From Halisarca cf. caerulea (taxonomy: Eukaryota > Porifera > Demospongiae > Chondrillida > Halisarcidae): a stretch of DNA of 20,000 nt. The stretch is from the NCBI GenBank assembly GCA_963170055.1, contig CAUJGJ010000001.1, positions 582,501-602,500 on the forward strand, written 5' to 3'. A program made the translations under genes and the position numbers. Of the stretch, positions 9,901 to 19,291 are shown piece by piece (positions within the stretch are counted from its first letter, which is position 1; every line of letters begins with the position of its first letter). The notes under the pieces are model-generated. The model worked only from the letters and a program-made list of their open reading frames with translations, was not told where the DNA came from and did not search any database.

Positions 9901-12900
9901 GGTAGGTATGGTCGAAACATCCCCTAACTGTTCTTCACTTATTACAGATTCTTGAACAGTACACAAGCTTTTTGGCACTTTAAATTTATCACTGTCACTG
10001 TGGGTGTCACTGGTGTCCATTCTAAAAGATACACTAAAGCAAGTTAGCAACAAATTTCATGCAGTACACCCACATAGTAAATACACGGTGCAAGAGTGCT
10101 CTGCATTTTATGGTAGAGGTACATATACATGCGAACAACCTACAATACACTCAGTACATGCATTGGGAAGGGAAGAACATCATAGCCGAAGACTTACAAA
10201 CTGTATCCCATAACAAACACAACAATAAATATAAAGCTAATTTTAAACATCAACAATAAACATTGATAAAAACTGTAGTAAAGAAAGTCATGTATAATCC
10301 CTAACTGCATATTCAATGCAATTGAAAGCATGTTGTGCATTCTTTAACAATACATCTGTGTTCACTAAACATGATAAACTTCCAAATACTGTACTCACTG
10401 TGCCACCTGCTTAGGTACAGATATCCTAGCCGATTCCAAATTACGAATGTGGCCACTTCTTAAACTGTGCAGTTAAAAAAGCCATGTTATACTCCAATCC
10501 AATTACAATTGCAGTCAAAAATATCTGTACAAGCTACAAATATAACTCCATAATAATACTTGCCTTCATAGTAAAAAAAATAGGATTTATACAGCAACCA
10601 GCCACAAAATATACAAAAGTACACATTGTACTGCATACACTCACTATTGAATGTATACTACAAGAATGGACATAAACACATTGGTTCGATACTATATGAA
10701 CACTATACTTACAGTCACTACACTGGTTGTACTGAATTACATAAGGGTTGCAATAACAGTCATCATACTACAAATATAACAAATAACAGAACTCACTGCC
10801 ACTCGATAGCCTGCTCAATGCTATTGAAGGTCTGCGGTCGATTACGAAGAAATGTTTGCATATGCACCAAAGATTCCACAGCAGTTCCTATGTACAACAC
10901 ACCAGGAAATGTAACAAGCTACCCTACTCAGATACAAAACAGCACTGGAGAGTATGTACAGTATACCAGACTGTATATCACATAAAAGCACACCTTCCAC
11001 AACATCAATTGCAATGAGTGCTATGACTGATGGAAGAATATTCTCAGCAGCAAGGTGAATGGCAAAGGCTCCTCCCATGCTGTGTAAATAACAATACAAT
11101 CACACTGTCAATAGCAATAGCAAAGCAGTGTATTATCGTGTGACACACAGAGACCTCATACGTACATACATAATCAAGCCACAAACACACAGACAAAGAT
11201 TTAGCATATTTACAATTAGTGGTACAAGGGTTCAAGCAACTTGTCCTGTCCTTGCAGTATGTTTATTTGTCCCTGTTGGCCCTTCTCAAAGTTGCATATA
11301 AAGCACATACTGTATCTGTACAGAGCACTGACTGACAACCTCACTATCACAAATTCTGCATTGCATTTTCCTCAACCATTGAGTAAATGATTGTGTATTT
11401 AATGTCTTTAGCTAACACAAATGTAGGGACTAGTATTAACTGAGATAGGGAATGGTTTCTAGGGACATTATACTATCCAACCTTGTAAGATCTAGTAACT
11501 ATGGATGTAAGGAGTGGTCCGTGAGAAAGAACTGATCCTGAGAACAGACCGGAGTGTGTTTATCCTTGGAGGTACGGGTCCTGTACACTGTTTGTACAAG
11601 GAGCTAAAGCACTGCAATACATGTACAGCCTATACAGCACGGTGGTCCCTCAATGGAAGCAATACCCATCAATCTTTACCACAATATTGCGTCAATGACT
11701 ATCCTATGGGTGCCTTCAAACAACGTAGATCATCAAATTCAGGAGCCACGTACAGCATGACTCCTCCCAGATCCCCTCCTCCCTGAGAAACAAGTACCGA
11801 TACTCCAAATTTCTAAACGATCATTTCACTATTTGCCCTATGTGAGGAATTTGGTTCATGTGTGGCTATTTTATTCAGCTGGATACATCTGTTGCATATC
11901 AACTTGTATCATGGGGGTCCGGGAATAGGAAGATCAAAGGAAAGAAGTGGTTTGTATAATCTGTACAAATAACCTTCAAGTAACCTAGAGGTATACAGCA
12001 CACTTGCAATCAAGTCAGTATGGAATCACTGGCAAAAAAATAACTTCTTATCCCTTGCCCTCTAACAAATTTCACAAGATCACAGGTCTACATATTCAAC
12101 AAGTCCATTAGTGTCACCCCATGACACAAGTTAGCTGTGTCCTTCCCAAGCAGGATGTGCTGATATGCAGTATGTACAATCACACCTTTCAAGAGCCACC
12201 TAGATCAGGCTGATGTCCTCGGTGATTAATAAGTGCGGTGGTATTAGCAGCATATCCTGCTTAGGAAGGAAGTACACATTCTGAATTCTTTGCACTACGC
12301 TATCACATGCAGATGAAGCCTATCAATGTTCGGAATGGTTCAGGATTGATATCAATTCATTGTGTTCATTCTAGACATTTCAAAGCTGAAGGGTGATATC
12401 AACAAGTGGAAGTACTTTATTCCAGCAGCAAGAGGCTTGCAGGATTATAATTTCTGTCAAAACTTTTCTATTTATGTACGTACATTACATTCATCACACT
12501 ATGTCCAATAAAGAAGCTGCACTTCTAAAAATAAATACATACGTATGTACATAAAGTCTAAATAGCAACTCCTATGTAAGGTATGCAGGAGTAGTACAGG
12601 CCTACAGTACATACTACATGATAATAATACAAATCAAACAATATTATACCAGATACCATAGCAAACACAACGACTCAGACTAGCTCATAAAGTAACTCTG
12701 ACATAAATATAATCCACTATATTTAGCATGGTACACAATTAAACATTACATTACAAACAACTATGTAGACGGTATAGTGACATAATGAGCACACAACATA
12801 CATACGTACCTGTGACCTATCAAAATTATGGGGGGTGGATTATCTCCAAGCAAAGCATTAACTACTTGTTCAACATCCCTACAAGAAAACAGATAACAAA

Positions 12901-15900
12901 AGATTGAATGTATTAAAGACACACCAATATGTACTGTATGTATTCATATGTAGAATGCATTAATGATATCGATGACATCATAATGAATAGTTAAACAATG
13001 CAAACAATGGCACCAATATGAGAAAATACATGTACATACATGTACAAAATATTCACATGACTATCAAATTGGTACACTATTTAGAGGGCAATATTCATGA
13101 TACATAGTAAGGCAATTGCGCAACCATAGGGAATTTAGTATTAGAAGATCTGATACGTATATGCCATAACGACCAGTTGGCTCATCTCGGACCTCAATAA
13201 AATGGTGAACATCTCATAGCTACTGATTTTCAGGCACACCTGGCGAGATAAAAGCAAAATTGATCGGTTCGAAGCCTTATTCTTAATCTAAGGTTGTTTG
13301 ACCATACTATACATTATATGAGGCATGGTAGATCGGCCAATTGCAGAAATATTGGACCTCTGGCTCTATATCAACCTCAGCACTGCGCGATGAGGTTGAT
13401 ATAAGCGCCCTCGGTCCGATATTTCTGCAATTGACCTCTCTACCATGCGTTATATATTACATACATACATACATATATATATATACATATGTATATTATA
13501 TATACAGTGAAATCTCTTTAATTAGAACCTTGATTTTCCAGTAAAAAAGTTCTAATTATCCATAAGTTCTAATTAACCAGCCACATATGTACTCCCTACA
13601 TTAGGAACCGTACATTCATCAAGGTTTGAATTAAGCCAGATATTCTAATTATCATGGTTCTAATTATCGAGATTTTACTGTACATATATTTATACCCTTG
13701 AATTTGCAATCAAAAGTAGAACAATGGCATAAGAGACAACAACACACATTTAATAGCAATTTTTTCATATTAGTGTTAACACAAACTGCATAGAGAAGCA
13801 CAGCAGACAGAAACACAGCAGGGGTAGACTATGTACTACCTCTCATATAAGTCATTACTCCATAACAAAATCACAGATCACAGATTCAATTTTGAGTATT
13901 ACACCACTAGGATCACAAGAGATAGGATTTTAATGCAGAAACCAGCTTCTGAGGAGAAAAGCTTAGACAATGCCAATAGGCTAGTATGTTACATTGGCAA
14001 AGACACCTTAGGAAACCATTATAGTACCTTTCATTCCGTTATTATAATAAATGTACTAAAAGTACCAAAATTTTAGTAATGTTAGCACAGTGTTTACACA
14101 CATGCATCAAATACTTCAATAACTACACATGTAGTTGTTCCTTTTTCTTGCCTGTGGACAGAACATACAGCACATAGCTACAAGGTCAAGTATCTACGAT
14201 AAAGGTTATACTTAACAGTGTCTCTGTTATCCAAGCTTACCGCAACATTGTGTCTTTTGACATATCATAGTCGCTGTCAGTTTTAGTATCACCTTGTCAA
14301 AAATATAAATCAAATATCATATAGAATTCGATCATGTTATTCTGATGTACATTGTTTACCATGTCCTCTGAAGTCAATAGCAATTACACGGCAAGTGCAT
14401 CTATGTTGCAGTTTCTTCTACATAGTGAAAGCAAAGTCACATTATAAAAATCAGCGTTGTGATTTAGTACAAGCTAGAAAAGGAAGCACAGCATACGGGA
14501 ATGTAGGCATACGAACACTGTGGCTAAACTACAGCATATATACAGGAATGTAGGCAGGCTAACACTGTGGCTAAACTACAGGATAAGACCATTTGGCATC
14601 ACATGTCAAAACACTACATATGCATATAACCTTGAACATAGGTTCATGAAGGTTAGGAGGCCCAAAAGAACTGAAAACCACACAAAATACAACTTACCAA
14701 CCGTGTACAGAAAGATGTAGTCTTTGTCTAACCAAAAAAACATGGCAAATTATACCTCACCGTCACTGGGCAGTAACGCTCAATTTCTTATGCAAAACAA
14801 TTGCATAATACATACTCCATATTACATGTCAAGGCATACATATTTCTTACTGAAAACAATCCCCATGATAAAGCTGAATGACCACCACCATGCAGTAAGA
14901 GGACAACTGGACTGCAATCCACTCCACTCTGATAAACCCGGAATATCTTGCATGGTATGTATGGTTAAAGATAGTACAGTAAAATGAGCACCCCCTACAC
15001 AAGAATGTGCACCCTTACAATAACACCTACATTGGTATCTTAGCAACCCAAGGATAGTTCTAGAAGACATTCCTCACATGTGAATCTATACAAAGGGAAC
15101 ATTTTGGCACTGAGGGAAGAAGAGGATTTGGTCACTGTCATACCATCATAGAAACAGTGGCATAAACTTTCTGATATAAGTACGATAAGGAGTTGAAAAG
15201 TAAAACTTCCAAGAAATTGCAACATTCACATTTTGAGGTTTCTTAGAAATGAAGGGAAGAGCAGGTTCAGGCAGAAACTTGACATCATGTGCCTAAAAAT
15301 AGTAACAAAACAAGAAGTCCACACAATTCAAAGAAACAGATTACCAAGAAACTGTATCTTAGTGCAGCACTTGCACAATGGTATGTACTAAACAAAGGTT
15401 GCCACAAGTCGCCCGAAACAAAATTGCGCATTCCAGTGGAAACTTGATATACATACTTCACAGATGTCAAGGTTCTGCTAATTCAGCTCTATCCAAAACC
15501 AAGAATAAGCAAATATCCAAGTTCAGGGAAACTGGGATAAATACCCGCATTGCATACAAAGATACAAAACAAACATGACGAAATGTGGGATAAAAATAAC
15601 TGAACATGCCACCTCCATTATGAATAACTACGAAGACCAGAAGCATGTCAAGATGAACAAGGATACTTTTCTTTCTTCAATCTTTACATCTGTCATAAAA
15701 TCAAAGTACCCTTCCCACGACAAAGGGGTGTATTCCTTTTTAGTCTTTCTGAGTAAGCAAGAATGAACACATAATACATACATAAGTACATTTACAATTC
15801 ACACATACGTATGTACGATACTTGGTTAAATATCATCATACATAGGCTTTTATGTAGTGTTAACCTTAACTTCATGCAATAACCTAAAAAACATACAGCA

Positions 15901-16626
15901 CAGCATACAAGATGGATAGAAAGCAGACATGGGTTGGGAATCCAGAGTACAGTGAAGCAATGCTGCAATTAGAAATATGTAGCTTTGGGGTCTCTCAGTA
16001 TAGGAATATTGGGGAAGCAATAAACACATTAGGTTTAGACAATACTGTGACATACTGAAAATAGGAAGAATTCCACTCATAAACTTAAAACAGTATACAA
16101 CGTCACATGCATTAACCTCATGTATATTTATATTAGTTGGCCAAACAGCAATGTAGCATTGCTTTACTACAAGCAAATCATAAAACACCAATTCCATGCA
16201 TTTACCCACGAATGACAATTTTAATTAGCATCATTCAGATGACTTTGGAGGATGACCTACTAGGATTTACAGCACGACTTGTAGACAAATCTCTAGACCT
16301 TCAGACTGGTAACTACAATATTCACCCAAAACAAACCATGTACACATACCAAAGACCTAGGTGTGGGTATATTTGAAGTCAAGGAATACTTCAATTGTAC
16401 TACCGTAGACTAGTTAATAAGACAGGAGACAAACTCCATATTACACAGCCTTTACGGATATCCAGATCACACAAAGGCAGAAATGTTAAGTGACAATGCG
16501 AATATTAAAAAAGCGCTGTGGTGATATTTTTTATGTAATGATAGACATGATATACCTGGATGCGTTAGTAGTCATCTGTAAAGGAGGAAGGTGTTTTTGA
16601 AGAAGCTCTTTGCGCAAGGAAGCCAT
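939..16626 (-). CDS. PPME1: Protein phosphatase methylesterase 1 (15 exons)
   Basis: Serine hydrolase that demethylates the C-terminal leucine of PP2A catalytic subunit and can hold PP2A inactive; cytosol and nucleus. Exons, 5' to 3': 16626-16556, 15748-15667, 14946-14851, 14417-14360, 14292-14241, 12878-12810, 11079-10994, 10887-10797, 10464-10399, 10021-9874, 7209-7146, 7061-6996, 3260-3216, 3141-3077, 998-939. All junctions are GT-AG and all phases close, giving 372 residues against about 386 in human. Visible marks: PLSWEGYFD (N-terminal block), HGGGHSALSW at 70-79, nucleophile elbow GHSMGG with Ser143, IDVVEG with Asp168, FLRNRPQTF, SGHIRNLESAR, YTWRVDL, GVDRLDKELTIGQMQGKFQ, and CGHLIHED with His344. 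Ser143, Asp168 and His344 match the family triad. Residues 224-273 (exon 10) form a Ser/Thr/acidic linker where the human protein is also disordered. Exons 3 and 5 use AAG rather than YAG acceptors. Introns 5, 6, 10, 12 and 14 are swollen by repeats. The first ATG is the only one fitting exon 1. Confidence 0.95.
1346..2386 (+). repeat. 1-kb interspersed repeat, left copy (PPME1 intron 14)
   Basis: About 1 kb that recurs in inverted orientation at 9051 down to about 8040 with high identity by eye. Its outer end is a 10-bp palindrome, TATGGAGTAC-GGTA-GTACTCCATA, followed by TGTAGGATTGACACGG. A very similar TGTAGGATTGACAC block recurs internally near 2111. It contains an ATT microsatellite near 1618-1636 and, at about 2211-2297, short degenerate tandem units around TAGGGCTAGACG. 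No protein of recognisable family is encoded. It looks like a non-autonomous element; no clear target-site duplication was found. Confidence 0.8.
2387..2524. repeat. perfect 55-bp snap-back hairpin
   Basis: The arms at 2387-2441 and 2470-2524 are perfect reverse complements over 55 bases and are separated by a 28-base loop. The structure abuts the inner end of the 1-kb repeat in PPME1 intron 14. Perfect arms suggest a recent foldback MITE or a recent inverted duplication. I see no flanking duplication. Transcription through it from either strand would give a long perfect duplex. Confidence 0.92.
2525..3076. other. PPME1 intron 14, unique part
   Basis: AT-rich intronic sequence between the snap-back and exon 14. 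Both strands show only short reading frames without family resemblance. The exon 14 donor (GTATGT on the minus strand) is at 3076-3071. Nothing else is seen. Confidence 0.7.
3685..4064 (+). pseudogene. HIRAN-like domain gene, broken, inside the pogo element
   Basis: From ATG at 3685 the frame reads RGYHVYKDVWTP, then an in-frame TGA at 3778-3780, then RQEPNNVEDRYAVAVYG and VLGHLPREIS. The frame is lost in the T-rich run at about 3884-3899 (net loss of one base) and resumes from 3897 as GSITGKVTGKRRY, GGMEIPCELTYTG, ending at TGA 4062-4064. The E-P-N-N...D..AV.V...VGHLP pattern is that of HIRAN domains, found in HLTF/Rad5 where they bind 3' DNA ends, and in many stand-alone invertebrate proteins. 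It has one stop and one frameshift. Whether it was true cargo or captured host sequence cannot be told from one copy. Confidence 0.75.
4228..5913 (-). pseudogene. pogo-type DDE transposase, POGK-like, disrupted
   Basis: The reading frame can be followed from ATG at 5913-5911. It begins MDRELCPDSPVSVGS, has an in-frame TAA at 5868-5866, then continues through LPGPDWDDEPP and KKKLIVDYFTP. Domains in order: a Ser/Thr-rich linker; a psq-like helix-turn-helix (SFRQKLEVLEYVKAYSKA...FGIPRTTLRGWK, residues about 120-157); a CENP-B-type HTH (ASDGWLQKFMRCNSLSL); a DDE_1 catalytic domain with MDET, VFDSFRARLTD and QPVDVSLNKP carrying the three acidic residues; and a very acidic C-tail ending at 4228. 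A net one-base loss at about 5161-5170 and one extra base near 4942 shift the frame. The MDET...FFDMPR and GG-S--VQP-DVS-NKP spacing resembles the family that gave rise to vertebrate POGK. Confidence 0.88.
6306..6715. mobile_element. 410-bp hAT-like non-autonomous element
   Basis: It starts CAGGGCCGGAGCAAG and ends TTGTGCCGGCCCTG, an inverted pair of about 14 bases with two mismatches of the CAGGG...CCCTG type common in hAT elements. CTACA flanks it on both sides (6301-6305 and 6716-6720). hAT elements usually duplicate 8 bases; only 5 match here, so the class call is provisional. Subterminal inverted similarity (GGTACGGCCAT against ATGGCCATGG...GTACC) supports a MITE. The interior has a small CACCTGC-TGT-GCAGGTG hairpin near 6427-6443. 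It lies in PPME1 intron 12, 69 bases from the pogo element. Confidence 0.65.
7210..7759. other. PPME1 intron 10, part nearest exon 11
   Basis: AT-rich intronic DNA between the exon 11 acceptor (CTAG, minus strand, at 7213-7210) and the foldback repeat. No coding or RNA feature was recognised. A short CTGTATATACAG palindrome at about 7747-7758 directly abuts the repeat edge. Confidence 0.65.
7760..8330. repeat. 280-bp foldback formed by two inverted repeat copies
   Basis: The arm at 7760-8039 and the arm at 8054-8330 are inverted copies of each other with scattered mismatches and a loop of about 14 bases. Each arm corresponds to the inner end of the 1-kb repeat (compare 2075-2386). The left arm is therefore a truncated copy joined head to head with the full copy that continues to 9051. 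Each arm carries the TAGGGCTAGACG-like tandem units. Confidence 0.85.
8040..9051 (-). repeat. 1-kb interspersed repeat, right copy (PPME1 intron 10)
   Basis: Inverted copy of 1346-2386. It ends in the same terminal palindrome (TATGGAGTAT-GGTA-GTACTCCATA on the minus strand, one mismatch) and shares the same ATT run and the block beginning AAGCTTCCAGAGGTCTCATC. No transposase is encoded. Together with the left copy it brackets PPME1 exons 11-14 in opposite orientation. Confidence 0.82.
9052..9873. other. PPME1 intron 10, part nearest exon 10
   Basis: Intronic DNA downstream of the exon 10 donor (GTAAGT, minus strand, 9873-9868). It contains a small imperfect hairpin, GCTATCCT...AGGATAGC, near 9365-9390. 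No exon, RNA gene or element was recognised. Confidence 0.65.
10022..10398. other. PPME1 intron 9
   Basis: The intron between GTGAGT (10398-10393, minus) and TTTTAG (ending 10022). Only short plus-strand frames lie here, with no resemblance to a family. Nothing else is seen. Confidence 0.75.
10465..10796. other. PPME1 intron 8
   Basis: The intron between the donor GTGAGT (10796-10791, minus) and the acceptor CACAG (ending 10465). AT-rich, with no recognisable feature. Confidence 0.75.
11080..12809. other. PPME1 intron 6, 1.7 kb
   Basis: The intron between the exon 6 donor GTACGT and the exon 7 acceptor CACAG. It holds the inverted repeat at 12140-12270, listed separately, and a 90-codon plus-strand frame from GTG at 11514 that I do not accept as a gene. 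The GC content around 11514-11790 is somewhat higher than in the flanks, which could reflect an old insertion, but no family was recognised on either strand. Confidence 0.65.
12140..12270. repeat. 131-bp hairpin element, 23-bp arms
   Basis: The arms TCCTTCCCAAGCAGGATGTG... at 12140-12162 and the complement of 12270-12248 match at 21 of 23 bases, with an 85-base loop. It resembles a small MITE or its remains. No target duplication is evident. It lies in PPME1 intron 6. Confidence 0.6.
13323..13448. repeat. 126-bp compound foldback element
   Basis: Three nested arm pairs fold on each other: GCATGGTAGA (13323-13332) with 13439-13448, CAATTGCAGAAATAT near 13338 with its complement near 13431-13417, and TATATCAACCTCA (13367-13379) with 13391-13403. 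The unpaired steps between them are similar in size on both sides. TTATAT occurs just outside both ends (13314-13319 and 13450-13455) and may be a target duplication, but its offsets differ. Confidence 0.75.
13450..13504. repeat. TA/CATA simple repeat
   Basis: Low-complexity run of ATAC/CATA and TATA units between the foldback element and the MITE. It contains the TA that serves as the left target site of the MITE. Confidence 0.85.
13505..13680. mobile_element. Tc1/mariner-pogo type MITE with TA duplication
   Basis: It begins CAGTGAAATCTC and ends GAGATTTTACTG. The ends are inverted for about 24 bases through TAATTAGAACC with a few mismatches, and TA flanks both sides (13503-13504, 13681-13682). 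The interior repeats GTTCTAATTA motifs. At 176 bp and with no reading frame it is non-autonomous. Its TIR differs from the pogo element at 3507-6236, so a different transposase presumably moved it. Confidence 0.85.
14418..14850. other. PPME1 intron 3
   Basis: The intron between GTAAGA (14850-14845, minus) and TGTAG. Apart from the tandem duplication at 14489-14578, no feature is seen. Confidence 0.75.
14489..14578. repeat. two-copy tandem duplication of 43-47 bp
   Basis: The units at 14489-14531 and 14532-14578 both start CAGCATA and share GGAATGTAGGCA and AACACTGTGGCTAAACTA, with small differences in between. It looks like a local duplication within PPME1 intron 3. Confidence 0.85.
14947..15666. 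other. PPME1 intron 2
   Basis: The intron between the donor GTATCC (15666-15661, minus) and an atypical acceptor, CAAG, ending at 14947. It contains no recognised feature; the short frames on both strands look like chance. Confidence 0.7.
15749..16555. other. PPME1 intron 1
   Basis: The 807-bp first intron, between the donor GTATAT (16555-16550, minus) and TTACTCAG. No exon or mobile element was recognised. A perfect ACATACGTATGT palindrome lies at about 15803-15814; the same core recurs near 9258 and 12537. Confidence 0.7.
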
Positions 16627-16778
16627 TTTCAGAAACGGCTGTAATTACGTCATTATGTTACTATAAACAGGGAAAAGGGCTTGCAGGATGTAGTTAAATA
16701 TAGGATCCATTCTGTCATTGATCATTCATTCTAGAACATCTTACTTGATCATTGGTGTAGTCTGCACTTGTACCCAAC
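16627..16778. promoter_or_regulatory. shared divergent promoter of PPME1 and the NFAT-like gene
   Basis: Only 152 bases separate the two start codons, so both 5' UTRs and core promoters must lie here or inside the first introns. Visible sites are TTACGTCA at 16645-16652 (CRE/ATF-like), CTATAAA at 16661-16667 (TATA-like on the plus strand) and GGAAAA at 16671-16676 (the NFAT/Rel core). Transcription starts cannot be placed from sequence. Function is inferred from layout and motif matches only. Confidence 0.65.
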
Positions 16779-19260
16779 ATGACTGAAAGTAAGAACGTCT
16801 GTGGCTATGAATTTTTTTTGTAAAGATGACTCATTATTATTGCGAGCATTAGAATGAAACTGGCAACTTATGTTCTTAATCTATAGATTATCTGGATATC
16901 GATTTATTGTTGGGTTCAGAAGAAAGCCTTCATTTTGGTGAAGTTGGCCTTTCGAGTTTAGGGGCCTCAAGAAAACGATCTCCTGTTGTATTTGAAGATA
17001 GATTGAAGCAGCCAAGAATTGAAGAAGGCTCTACTTCACAATTTTCATTGTGTTCAGATATTGATTTTGACGTTTCACTTTCCTCTCTGGACTCCCTTGC
17101 GCCGACTTCACCTGAGAGCGGTGTGGATGTACATCCACCTTTGTCTGGTGGTAGTTTCTTCATGACGAACATGGAAGGTATCCTATCTAAGTTTACCGAA
17201 CACCAGCACCCGCCAGCTGGCATCGAGATTGTTGAAGAGCCCGAGCAAGTATGTTTTATTGGGCTGCTGTCCGTACACATTTAGTGTTTTAATGCTCGTT
17301 TGTGTGAATGTGTTGTAATTACATCTGTACACATCTTTCGTTGTTTCTTTTTTAGAATTATCGTCCGCGGTACGAATCCGAAGGGCATAGAGCTCCTATG
17401 AAAGGTCGGCGGAACAAGGCGTCATTCCCAAGCATTAAAGTAGGTATTCTTTTATAAATTGTTTTGTCCACATGTTCAAGCTGTCTAAGTTTATGGTGTT
17501 CGACTGGTATCATCGTCAATCCTTCACAGATTGTCAATGTCCCTGAACATACTACTGGTACTGTGCAAGTGAGCTTGGTTCAAGTGGACAACAATCAGAG
17601 CTATCCTTCGTGCAATTTATCCGGTGAAACAGAGAAGATAGTGGGCAGTTCGGCTGAACTCATAGTGAAGTAAGTTTGACTAGATAAGTTTTTTGAATCA
17701 CTACTGTGATTCAGTTTTCCCTTGTTCCATAGGTTCAGTGATCTGCGGATTCAAAGGATAATCAGCAATGATATGAGCAGGAAAGCTGCAAAAGGAAAGT
17801 CTAATCAAGCAAAACTTCTGTTTCGTGCTAATCTAAAGACAGTTGAAGGGTACATAACATTGGAGGCCAGTTCACAACCAATCTTTCTTGGTGAGATTTT
17901 GGATTGCTTATCTGAAGCATTCTTGAGATTATTTAGGGTATGGAATGTTTTCTAACTTCTGGGCAATGCCTGTAGCTTTTTGTGGTATAGTTTCCTTGCT
18001 AAGAGAGGGTATGGGGAAGGGTGCTTTCCCAGACAAAAGTTGCTTTTGGAGCTATACAAGGTAGCATCTGAGGCTATATTCAACCACAAAGTTGCCACTA
18101 CTTATGTAGTAGGTTTCGATTTAGTGGTTGATCTATGCTGCTTTGCTAATGTCCTACATACTTATGCTCTGTAGCATGAACTTCAGAACCTCATACCCAC
18201 ACACATGCACAGTGGAACCTGATGTGAAAAACAATGAAAGTTCCTCACCTTTAGTGTGTTATTTCTACTGTATTTTGAGAATGTCAATGATTTTCTTTTG
18301 ATGTTTTTTTATAGAACCGGCTCAAGGTCGTGGCATACTCTCCGCCATTGTTCCCTCTCGAGGTAGTGCAAAAGGTGGAGATGAATTTGTATTGCTTGGA
18401 CACAAGTTTACAGCTCCTTGTGAGTAATGCAGCATCACTGAGCCATTTTCATTAGCAACAAGAATATTTCTATATTTGTATTTTTTTATTTTTATATTTT
18501 TTATTGTTTTGTTGTTTATTCTAGGTAAGGTGGAGTTTTCAGCAACAATCAATGGTAAGTTTTCCGTTTGATTTGGATTAATGGTGTATGTATTGTGTAG
18601 TATTACTTATTGTATTGTATTGTATAGTATGAACCATTGTTTCTGTTGGGATAGTACCTTTCCCCTCAAATGTTGTAGCAATGCAGTTAGCCCCCCTAGT
18701 GGTTGCTTATGGTTAGTAGGGAATGGACTGTAGCCAGAGAATACTTACATGTGTGTAAATTGGTAATCAGAAAGTGAACCAATTTTCATGTCTTCTTGAG
18801 CATTGAAAATGAAAACGAGTGTTATCATTGTTGCTGTACTTTGCTGGTTCCTTTTGTAATGGTGCTGGCTGATCATTTTTTCTGTTTAGGACAAGAGTGG
18901 AAGTCTGCTGCTGAAATATGCAAAGATAAATTCCCAGTAAGTGTGGAATTGCATTGATGTGTGCTGTGCTTTTATGCTTAACGATACTCTCATCTTTGTA
19001 CTTGGACAATATACTCATCTGCGTTTATTCTATGATTGCACTATTTTTTGTAGCCTGCCAAAAATGCTATTCTAGCTAAAGTCCCTAGATGCTTTCAGTC
19101 TGATTTGAAGAAGCCAGTAACTGTTAATGTAACTGTGTACACTGGCAGAGACAACTTGGAAAGTGAAAACCACCTTCAGTTCACTTATGTCCCACCAGGT
19201 CTGTTTTGTGCTCATGTTATGGTTTTTTGTTATGCGCACCATATCTGGACTTGACTGCCC

Positions 19261-19291
<31 letters not shown>

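Larger units (their letters stand above)
12879..14240. other. PPME1 intron 5, 1.36 kb, repeat-bearing
   Basis: The intron between the exon 5 donor GTAAGC (14240-14235, minus) and the exon 6 acceptor TGTAG. It carries a compound hairpin (13323-13448), an AT-rich simple repeat (13450-13504) and a TA-flanked MITE (13505-13680). The 81-codon plus-strand frame at 13831-14076 shows no family resemblance. Confidence 0.7.

Noticed and set aside
11514..11786. 90-codon plus-strand reading frame starting GTG
   Set aside because: It is inside PPME1 intron 6, starts at a non-ATG codon, and matches no family I know on either strand.
16907..17284. Single-exon 125-codon gene at the start of the NFAT-like locus
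   Set aside because: The frame continues upstream to a clean acceptor at 16886 and leaves exon 2 at a GTATGT donor (17249). The residues after that donor are intron read-through.
17980..18174. 64-codon plus-strand frame in intron 5 of the NFAT-like gene
   Set aside because: No Rel or other resemblance. The exons on either side join in phase across the conserved RHD-IPT linker without it.
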